Source of the DNA: Myrica gale
Lineage: Eukaryota; Streptophyta; Magnoliopsida; Fagales; Myricaceae
DNA: 64,000 bases
Assembly: GCA_963930655.1 (NCBI GenBank)
Contig: OZ005605.1
Coordinates: forward strand, 20,591,501 to 20,655,500
Direction of reading: 5' to 3'
Positions 55,778 through 64,000 of the stretch are shown piece after piece (the stretch's first letter is position 1; each line of letters starts with the position of its first letter). Position numbers and translations under genes: made by a program. The notes beneath the pieces were generated by a model, which made no database searches, was not told the origin of the DNA, and saw nothing but the letters and a program-made list of their open reading frames with translations.

Positions 55778-55816
55778 AAGGAGGCAAGCGCTTAAAAAAA
55801 AAAAAAGGAGGCAAGC
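55778..55816 (+). mobile_element. Poly(A) micro-insertion with 12-bp target duplication
   Basis: AAGGAGGCAAGC lies at 55778-55789 and 55805-55816, around only GCTT plus eleven A. This is the signature of a retroposon insertion truncated to almost nothing but its tail. Confidence 0.7.
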
Positions 55817-56777
55817 TGTGCTGGCTTGAAATGTGGGAAGTCAACTCAACCATAAGAAAGTATTGTTGGAAGGGGACTGTCTCACACTGTGCCAGCTGTT
55901 AAGGATAAGAAGTTCTTCACAGCTTGAAGCAGAACCTAATTGGCCTCTCCCTCTTAATTGAATTCCAATTTCCAGGAAACATGCGATCACTTCTTGGGGG
56001 GGGGGGGGGGGGGGGGAATTGCACCAGAAATGCCGTCTTCTGTGCGATGTGTCGCTGCCATAGCTAACGAGCAAAAGCAAGCCGCATGTTATGGCTAGAA
56101 ATGCTTACATTATTGTCCCACTATCTTCCTAGCATCAATGTTGTCCATCTAGGTTTATATCACCTGAAACCTGTGATAACATGCTTTTGTACCTATTCTG
56201 TTCACATTGTCAAATAGAGTAAATGGTCTTATATGCATATCAACCCCAACGCAGACAACATTGAGTCTGCCTCCCTAATGTGTTGTAAGATGTTTGCTTA
56301 AAAAAAAAAACACAGCCCAGACAAAGAAACTTCAATCAAACAAAACGTGAAGACCAGGTAGTGGCAAATCTTGCTTGGTATAGTTGAAGCAAAGCAATTT
56401 TCCACAATTCATTCAATCATCACTAAGATCTAATGCAATATGAACGGACATAACAACAACAACAACAAGAAACTCAAAAGTAACCATCAGTCTTGCTATT
56501 CAAAAATGTTTTTTTTTTGGGGTAAGTATTTAAAAATGATTTCTCTATTAGAAAAGGAAATTTATCAGAAGTATCATGTACAACCCCCCCCCCCCCCCCA
56601 AAAAAAAACCATTTTCTCTCCAAAACCCCCCAAAAAAAGGGCATGCCTTTAGCTGCCGCCTTAAAGCCCATGTTAAGATTCAGCAATTCCTGGATGTCTG
56701 GTTATTCACATTCAATGTGACCCAATACTTCGAATCTTCAAGAAACAGCCAGCAAATATGTACAGAACTTAGTAGTA

Positions 56778-59700
56778 TCACTGATGAGGAGGGGCATACC
56801 CTCCAAAATACCACATATCATTGGGAAAATTTGCATGTGGAGGTCTTAAACTTGGAATTCCAACAGGCGAACCTGAAAGTAAGAAGCAAAAATGTGGCTG
56901 AGTCAAATACCATTAGCATAGTTGCATGCCAACAAGCAAGTTAGCTCTCACAACAATAGTCTCTAAAATCTGTCTCTCTGTTCTTTCTTCCCAACAATTG
57001 GAGACACATGTACCAAAGATAATTAAAGTGCCTACCATAGCTAGCTGGGGAAGGTCTGGGCTGATATGTAGGGGCTCCTGGTGCCTGCAGATCGGCTCTA
57101 TGATCTCCAATGTCAATAAAATGTCCACCGTGGGTGCTGTATGAATATGGCGTTGTACTTCCAGTGCCAACTGGAGAGGGTTCAACCATACTCCTGTATG
57201 GGCAAGTGGGAATGTTATTCGTGTTGGGTCTGCTGTAAGGGTCACCTGCTCCATAACCCAAGTAAGGGGAAGCACCACCACTAGGAATCCCACCATAACT
57301 CCCAGAGTAACCAGTATCAACTCTAGGAAGAGAATTCTCGTTGCTCCAATTAGTTCCAGGAGGAACAACCCTTCCTGCAGCACGATATCTAGTATCTTGA
57401 TATACTTCAGCATATAATCCTGTACCTCCATGTATTTCATCCCTCGGATATGCTGCATTCACCTAGGAATTTAAGCATATACACTATGTCATTTACACAA
57501 GACAGGTGATTTCAACCGAAGTCATACTAAATAACCTACTGAAACTGAAACAACTACATCTTAGGAAAGTCCATGAAAAACTCCAGCATGCAGACAGGAG
57601 AAATTATGGACCATGGTTACCACCTCACAGAGAATGAAAGAAGGACTTCCACTTACCTGGTTCAGTCCTGTATAATAAGATGGATGGAGAGGTGGATTAA
57701 AGCTCTGCCAATTCCCTCCAGTCACTGAAGAGTGAAATATCACTGATATCATCTTAATGTAAAAAATACGGCAGTTCTCAAGTTCAGATTTAGACAAGGT
57801 CAGATGAGAACCTGATACAGCTCCCTGATTTTGAGGTAAAGCCCCAGTAAATGACTGCACAGAACTTTCCCGAGAATAACGTGAAGACTTCTCTAAGTTT
57901 AAATTGGGTGTAGATGCAAGAGCATGCTTCATCTCATCCAAATGTCTCTGAGACTCTGCTCGATTTAGTTCTACAAAGATAACCTTATTGAGGAGACCAA
58001 AAGATTAGCAATACCACAAGGAACGGCAACCTAATGGATATCTACTTGGTAACCAATTACCTGATCAAAATACTCATCAGATTCAGGCATATCCTTACTC
58101 CCAGGTAAAACATACTCAGCTGCCAAACACATTATGCAGAGAAAAAAAATTAAAAAATTATGAGGAGGGGAAGAACAAAAACCGGTAGAAACAAACTGGC
58201 GAAAACTAGATACTTAAAGATGCAAGCAAGCAACAATAATAATATACCTAACATTTTATTTATGGCATCAGCTGGTACCTCCTTTCCCATTTCTCTGGAT
58301 CTTTTATCAGAACGATACTTCAGCTCTTCTGGCCTTGGAAATACCACGACAGCAATCTGGGGATCAAAAGCAGAAGTTGTTCATAAGTATAAAAATAAAC
58401 ATCAAAGGTCCTTCGTGAAAAGAGAAAAAAGAATTGCCAACACAGAAACTTGTTTAAGTACTCTTATTTACCTTCTGAAAGAAAGCAAATGGTTTGAGTT
58501 TACGTTTACGTGCATTCATGTAAACATTTGTCTGGTCAAGTATGTAGTTGTGAGGGGTATTGGCTGCCCGGGATAAAAGGGTATTAAAAATAACAGTTGC
58601 CTTATCCATTAGATGATCAAATCGTTCACCATAATTGTGCTTACGCCTTAAACCTGGCACCTGTACACAAATTCAGCGGTGTCAGCCAAGAAGATATGGG
58701 AGAATATTGAGCAGCAAAAGGAACAGCTCCATTAGAATATCTAGCCAGAGCAATTAAAGAGGCGAGAAAAATATAAAGATAGACCTTCATTTGATCCAGA
58801 ATAAGGTTTGTCCCGAGCAAAATGTAACGCTTCTCAAGATGCTCCTTTACCCATTTTTCAGCCCAAGTAGTCTTACCTGAAGCAGGTAATCCAACCATCA
58901 TAATCACTTCACAATCCTCAGGCTTAGAAAAGGAGGGGCCCATTATGGCATTTCCATCCTCAAGAGCAGAAGCCCAGGGGTTATAATCTTCTTCAGGAAC
59001 AAGTCCCTCTTCCACACTGAACTGCAACTGCACCACGACATTTTTCAGTAGCATGTGCGGAAAGAGGGCTGATTCCCAACGTAACCTCCTTATTGGAGAG
59101 TCAACCACTCCTAGCCCCTTCGGACCAGCATCAAATTGCTTTGCCAAACCCAAATGTTTACCGTTCTTGGAGAAACCAATGGAAGCCAAAGGCCTATCTT
59201 CAAGATTAATAGCACAGACAATTGTATCGCCAACCCCAAACTTTTCTCCGTAATCTTCAAATTTTCCTGCGCTTGAAAATTTACCTGTACCCCCAAAGCC
59301 AAAGCTGTGTTCAGTTTCCCCCAGGGTTCCCACATTCTGATCCCCTCTAGAAATGCCTACACGGCAAATGTGCTGCTGGTCAGGGGCAGTGTCCACGACA
59401 TCAACTGGCTGGGTTGAAATAATTTTGCAACCAAAACAGTATTTCCCTCGAGTTATTCCAACATTTCCACGAGCACCAGACCAGCAATAGGCAAACCCCT
59501 GCTCATGAAGTCCAGATCCTCGAAGACCATTGCCTTCGATATTGAAATCTGGGGACAGGATAACCATTCACATTAATTGTGAAATACATTAGTCTGGGTT
59601 ATACGGCTATTCATGCACATTCACATATTTCCTTACACATGGAAACAAAAGAAGGGTTGGTGCCCGAGCAGTGCTCAGACAGCGGATCTTATTCTCCATT

Positions 59701-60481
59701 TGGAACAAAAACAGATAGATTAACGAGCTCTGCAAGTCATATACATTCTTAGGTGTCCGAGAACGAGATGCAAAAATTTTAAAATAACTGAAACTTATGG
59801 TGGAACGTTTCTAAACTCAATCAAATAAACTGTTCAAATAATTTAGTGTTTATGCAATCTTTCGATTAAAAAAAAGCTTTTTAAATAACCATTCATTTTG
59901 TTTTTTTTATAAGCAAATAACCATTCATTTTGTACATTCCTGATCAGTAGTTTTGAACCATAAAATCACAAACCCTATTTTCAAACAGTCGCTCGAACGC
60001 GCGTCAGCAGCTACATTCGTTCACTAAAATTTAAAAGCTTCATTAGAAAGTTATTCAATTTATTACAACATTCCAAGCAAGCTTCTTGCATTGGAAGACT
60101 CTTGATATCAGGAGTACCATATACACACAAATGCACAAATTGACTAATGTACATCAAAATCTCTCCCGTACACACACATACGTGCATAAGTGCAACGTCT
60201 GCGTTACAATAAATTCATGAAACAAATAGAGATCTTTATAGCTAATTGGTTGCCCAGAAAGGAACGAGATTGGGATAATTACAACAATCGACGAAAACCA
60301 ATCCCAATGGTAGAAGGAATGGCAAAAAGAAAGAGAAAATACCTAAGTTGCAGTCGGCAGGATTGAGCACCACGCGCTGTGTGGTCATTGATTCTGAACA
60401 CTCCCTTACATCTTCAATCTTTTCCTTCTTGGACTGAGGCTCGTCTGCTTGGGAAAGTTCGCGTTTCTTTGTTGACGCCAT
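56778..60481 (-). CDS. hnRNP U-like protein with SPRY domain and P-loop kinase-like domain
   Basis: Nuclear RNA-binding/processing protein family. Nine exons: 60343-60481, 58785-59548, 58472-58660, 58248-58356, 58061-58119, 57812-57983, 57657-57724, 57036-57462 and 56778-56872, giving 673 residues. The basic N-terminus (KKRELSQADEPQSKKEK) suits a nuclear localisation signal. A SPRY domain covers about residues 60-225 (GFAYCWSGARGNVGITRGKY, HICRVGISRGDQNVGTLGET, HSFGFGGTGKFSS). The Walker A motif GLPASGKT is at 266-273, followed by LGTNLILDQMK, NYILDQTNVYMNARKRKL and IAVVVFPRPEELKYR, as in hnRNP U and HNRNPUL1. The C-terminus is Gly/Tyr/Pro-rich (GYSGSYGGIPSGGASPYLGY) and ends GGYAPPHQ. The last exon is too short to stand alone; I found it from the phase-1 junction after TAT G and an acceptor at 56873. 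Intron 1 carries a small retroposed tail. Confidence 0.92.
59883..59932 (-). mobile_element. 14-bp retroposed tail with 18-bp target duplication, in hnRNP U-like intron 1
   Basis: AAATAACCATTCATTTTG is present at 59883-59900 and 59915-59932. Only TTTTTTTTATAAGC lies between. On the minus strand the insert reads GCTTATAAAAAAAA, nearly the same as the GCTTAAAA insert at 55790. Confidence 0.85.
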
Positions 60482-60617
60482 GTGAAAAGTCCCAGAGCAC
60501 AGAGAGAGAGAGAAAAAGAGGGCGCGAAACGGTCGAGCTAAGCGTGAGGGCGATCTGGGACAAATAGCGTCAAGGGAATGTAGGGTCACTGTTAGATCAG
60601 TTTATGAGAAACCGACT

Positions 60618-61322
60618 AGAGGGGTGTTCATTTTCACTAGGGGTGACGTTTTAACCGTCACCGTTATTGGTACGGTAATGGGTAAGAGCGGTTATTGTAC
60701 TTTACCAGTGCGGTGGCGGTGTCAAATATGTGATTCCGTCAATTGCGGTGACGGTGACACTGTCGTTAACCACCCATATTTTAGACTTTAGATGATTATT
60801 GATTATGTGACATACTTTTATTGAGCTTTGTTGGAATATGTTAGTTGGTTTATATCACATTGTTGGACGGCGCTTTTATTAGACTTTAGTCTTTATGTTC
60901 AAATATGATATTATGTTGGACTTTTGAACAACTTATTATATTTGTTATGAGTATTAATGATTATGATAGTATGTTTGAATATGTTATGATATTTGTCCAT
61001 TTAATATGATTATTGATTATGATAGTATGTCGTAAAATTTAAATAAGTTATAATATTTGAATGATTATATTTATTGCTTATATATGGGTATCAAATGGTC
61101 TTAATGGTCCAAAAAACCCCAAGGAAAACAGCCCAAAACAGTGAAAAAATGAAATGTAAAAAAGACCTATTTTTTTGGCCTAACGGTTACACGACATAAG
61201 TGGTTACTGTCTAACCATTACCGTGAATACCGTCACCAGCAAAAGTGGTTATTGTGCCTTAGCGGTGCAATGACGGTGAGAGTTTTTGTCAAACCGTCAC
61301 CTACACTACCGTTAACCACCCG
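60618..61322. mobile_element. hAT-like nonautonomous element next to the hnRNP U-like promoter
   Basis: It begins with AGGGGTGTTCATTTTCAC and TAGGGGTGACGTTTTAACCG, and ends ACCGTTAACCACCCGCT. Both ends are dense in ACCGTCACCG / CGGTGACGGT subterminal motifs typical of hAT elements. The middle (60777-60905) matches 841-970. No transposase. The left end is about 140 bp upstream of the hnRNP U-like ATG. I could not fix an 8-bp target duplication. Confidence 0.7.
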
Positions 61323-62409
61323 CTGTCAAGTTTACTTTTGGAGGCTTATGTTCAAAACCCAATGAATATCCATACCTTGATGACTATAATTTTAGCTACT
61401 CAGGCTAAATTCACTTGAGATAATGATTAATGATGAGTAGAGTATGACGACTGGAACTGCTAAAAGAAAATCCGAAATTGTGCCACATATTAGAAAGACT
61501 GCTAGCATGTCCATGGGAAGGCAGGCAAGCACAAATAGACACCAAGTGGTTGCCATTACCACCAAGGGAATACTCAGACTCGAGGCCTCAGCCGGACGGC
61601 CGGCCGGGTGATCATCATTGGGAAGGAGTTGAAACACATCTTGTGAGCTGGGTGAAAGCAAGTCATTGATAATGAAAGCCAACAATTTCCTTTTTCTGCC
61701 TAAAATTGAAAGCAAGTCATGACTCATGAGTCAGTGCGTGTTGGTGGATATTTACTTCTTTATGTTTTTCACTTGAAGTTCAACGAATTAGTACTGATTT
61801 TTAGAGAACAGAGAAGATTCTCAAAATTATCTTCGCGCGAGAAATCGTTGTTTCAATGTAAAAATTAGTTGTTCTTTTTGAGAGTATTTCTGAACGTTTT
61901 TATTTCGGGAAAAAAAGACAGCTTTCAGAGAATTCAGTCTGTATTAGCAATAATTAAAGACTTGACAATATGTAAATGCCATGCCATTGATAACTAAACT
62001 CGGTCAAAGCAAATGACAGATCAATAACTCACATTCTGCAGAATGTATAGTAACCAGTGGGAAAGCAAACATAAAAAGGCTACATATGAAACGTCCACCT
62101 AGAAAGCAAAAACCACACATCCTTGCCACAACACGACAACCCAGCAGACACAAAAGCAGCAGATCTGGCCACCAGAACACAGAAAGGCAACATATGAAAC
62201 GTCCCCGCCGCCACCAACAAACAATACAGCAGCTACCCCTGCTTTCCAAGCATATCGAGCACGACTAGAAAAGCCACCACAACACACCCATGTCACAAAG
62301 GACATCCCAGCCAGCAACAACCTACACAAATCATCTTTGCATGACAATATATATAGACCCAGCATATACAGTAGGCATGAAAACAAAGAGATGAGGCATG
62401 CACAATATT
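61323..62409. other. Gene-free stretch
   Basis: No supported exon. 62040-62380 is C/A-rich, with two copies of ACATATGAAACGTCC (62083 and 62190 region), perhaps an unclassified repeat. Confidence 0.45.
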
Positions 62410-62417
62410 ATCACACC

Positions 62418-63092
62418 AGGGCCGGCTCAAACCAAATGGGGTCTAAGGCAAAATAAATTATTATGTTTTTTTATATAAAATTTAGGGAAATTTGCTTTTT
62501 AGTCCTTAGGTTTTAACCCATTTTCATTTTTAGTCATGAATTTTAGAGGGTCAAAATTTTAGTCCTTGAACTTTCATCTTTGTAAAATCTAGTCCTTCCG
62601 TCAGTCTGCCGTCAAATTTGTACCGGTCGACCGCTACATGAAGCGGACGACCGCTCACTTTCAAAACATATATCCGATCGACCGCTTCAAAATTGACGGT
62701 CGACCGGTACAAAAATTGACGGCAAACTGACGGTAGGACTAAATTTTACTAAGATGAAAGTTCAAGGACTAAAATTTTGAAGGTTGAAAGTTAAGGACTA
62801 AAATTAAAAAGGGCCCAAAACCTAAGGACTAAAAAACAAATTTCCCTAAAATTTAATATAAAATATTTAAAATTATTAAATTTAATATAAAATATTCAAA
62901 TGTCTCATTAATTATTTTTTATGAAGCCCTCATACATGACATAAAGGCCTCATAATTAGAACAATTAAGAAATTTACAAGGCATTTTTTTTCTCTTTGAA
63001 CAAAGTTCAAAAATATCTAAAAAGAAATTATGAGGCCTTAAAGAAATATATCAGACCACAGCCTAAGTTGTCTTACCCTTGAGCCGGCCCTG
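62418..63092. mobile_element. hAT-type nonautonomous element (CAGGGCCGG ends), interrupted
   Basis: AGGGCCGGCTCAA at the left and TTGAGCCGGCCCTG at the right are inverted termini. The 8-bp ATCACACC flanks both sides (62410-62417 and 63093-63100), the target-duplication length of hAT elements. A second element (62485-62846) is inserted in it. Without that element and its duplicated 9 bp, it would be about 300 bp. No protein encoded. Confidence 0.85.
62485..62846. mobile_element. Mutator-like MITE nested in the hAT element, 9-bp target duplication
   Basis: TAAAATTTA at 62476-62484 and 62847-62855 is a perfect 9-bp duplication. The 362-bp element starts GGGAAATTTG and ends CAAATTTCCC. Its inverted repeats run on through TTTAGTCCTTAGGTTTT and further inward (AGTCCTTGAACTTTCATC). 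The core has GGTCGACCG motifs on both arms. The 9-bp duplication and G-initial ends indicate the Mutator superfamily. Confidence 0.88.
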
Positions 63093-63100
63093 ATCACACC

Positions 63101-63584
63101 ATAGTATGGAGCTCCCGGGATATCCCCAGAATGCCCCATTTCTCCAAGCAAGAAATGCAGCTGGTCTAACTTTATTTCTCTGTGCTTCCCTGTAACAGTC
63201 AGGAGTTCGGAGCATTTCAATTCATGTTGGTTGCCTAGGAGTGACGATGTTCTGTTCTAAAGTGTTAGAAGTGCTCATGAATTCCCTCCTTGAAGAGCCT
63301 TCGTTCACATCCGATGTGTCTTATCTCATGTTCGATGTGTCTACCAGAGTTAGAGCTATTCCTTCATTCTTGACACGGAACTGCCTTACAAGTTCAATCG
63401 TCATCTTCCAACCACTCTCACTTGTGACTGCCAGAGTTGGAGCCCTTACGAGATTGTTGAAAGAAATGCTTCTCCCCACTCTAATAATCACCTTCTTCCA
63501 AACGCCACCACCACCTTGACTCTCGTTTCCTTTGTAAGCATCTTGATGATGCTGATGATTTCTGTAAGCGCTTCAGGGATAGTA
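63101..63584. other. Short gene-free stretch
   Basis: 63241-63519 is open for 92 codons on the plus strand (MTMFCSKVLEVLMNSLLEEP), but no family is recognised and there is no supporting context. Confidence 0.35.
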
Positions 63585-63594
63585 GAAGACAAAT

Positions 63595-63819
63595 GAGATC
63601 GGATTGCCTCCGAAGGCAATCCTTTCCGGATGGCCGGATGCTGGCCATCCGGCCATCCAACGGTTGGGAGCCCGGGCAGGGTGCTGCCCGGCCAGGTATG
63701 GGTCCCGGGCGGGACCCACCCTGCTCTTGGGCTCCCGACCGTAAAATGTCTGGATGGACGGCATCCAGCCGTTCATCCTTCCATCCGGAACGGATTGCCT
63801 TCGGAGGCAATCCGTTCTC
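63595..63819. mobile_element. GC-rich foldback MITE with 10-bp target duplication
   Basis: GAAGACAAAT at 63585-63594 and 63820-63829 flanks a 225-bp element. Ends: GAGATCGGATTGCC and GGCAATCCGTTCTC. Each terminus is itself a near-palindrome (GGATTGCCTCCGAAGGCAAT / CGGATTGCCTTCGGAGGCAA). Internal hairpins include CGGGCAGGGTGCTGCCCGG and GGGTCCCGGGCGGGACCC. The GC content is far above the surroundings. The duplication length fits Mutator-like elements. Confidence 0.82.
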
Positions 63820-63829
63820 GAAGACAAAT

Positions 63830-64000
63830 GGTAGAGGTGGCAAAAGATATTAGTTAGACCCAAAAGCACTTCGAGTTCAGGCTATCATTTTTTGCTGGAA
63901 GTTATGTTAGGTGAACACTCGTGAGGAAGTTAACCATTCATTCTCCACTGACGCAGTACTCTACTCTTCGACAGGTTGAGGATGGCTGCAGAAAAATCGC
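63830..64000. other. Right edge, nothing recognised
   Basis: AT-rich end of the window without supported features. Confidence 0.4.

Larger units (their letters stand above)
51785..56777. other. Gene-free stretch
   Basis: No supported gene. It contains the Mutator-like foldback element at 52561, three of the long G or C tracts (55073, 55996, 56584), a poly(A) micro-insertion at 55790 and AT-rich DNA. 56506-56540 may be another T-tract insertion flanked by AAAAATG, but this is too AT-rich to be sure. Confidence 0.45.

Noticed and set aside
56506-56545. Fifth poly(T) micro-insertion flanked by AAAAATG
   Set aside because: The flanking repeat is seven bases of nearly pure A/T in an A/T-rich context; chance is too likely.
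63481-63869. Overlapping open frames on both strands
   Set aside because: They lie across a GC-rich foldback element; the inverted repeats keep several frames open by symmetry.

Overview
This window is nuclear DNA of a flowering plant, most likely a eudicot. Its genes have GT-AG introns and the protein families are plant-specific or plant-typical. I can support eight protein-coding genes. One is cut by the left edge. The rest is AT-rich intergenic DNA crowded with transposon debris. I cannot name the species.

Layout. 1-975: first exon of a chalcone-synthase-like polyketide synthase (minus strand), with a large hAT-derived palindrome just upstream of its TATA box. 976-7434: no gene; foldback elements, a copia-type gag fossil and a small tandem LTR array. 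7443-9899: seven-exon VAP/MSP-domain protein of the PVA4 type (plus). 10960-11205: small wound-induced DUF3774 protein (plus). 13795-16589: four-exon STP1-like hexose/H+ symporter (minus). 16590-27049: no host gene; holds a 5'-truncated L1-type LINE (21692-24330). 27050-28786: intronless ARM-repeat protein (minus). 28787-34627: no gene; SINE-like and foldback elements. 34628-38959: three-exon TIR1/AFB auxin receptor (minus). 40397-46304: ten-exon type II NADH dehydrogenase with an EF-hand, NDB2-like (minus). 46305-50908: no gene. 50909-51784: plant-specific membrane/acidic protein (minus). 51785-56777: no gene. 56778-60481: nine-exon hnRNP U-like SPRY/P-loop protein (minus). 60482-64000: no gene; hAT and Mutator-like nonautonomous elements, one nested in another.

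The genes do not form a pathway. They are independent housekeeping, signalling and metabolic genes with their own promoters. Exon boundaries for VAP, STP, AFB, NDB and hnRNP U-like were placed by reading splice sites, and every model closes in frame at the length expected for its family.

The most notable observations are: a near-perfect 114-bp-arm palindrome in the polyketide synthase promoter; an AFB receptor with AFB4/5-type pocket residues and no recognisable miR393 site; a two-codon upstream ORF whose stop overlaps the VAP start; four tiny target-site-flanked poly(A) insertions; several foldback elements with clear target-site duplications, including a Mutator-like element inside a hAT element; and seven G or C homopolymer tracts of 10-21 bases. 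I found no evidence of a wholly new biological system.
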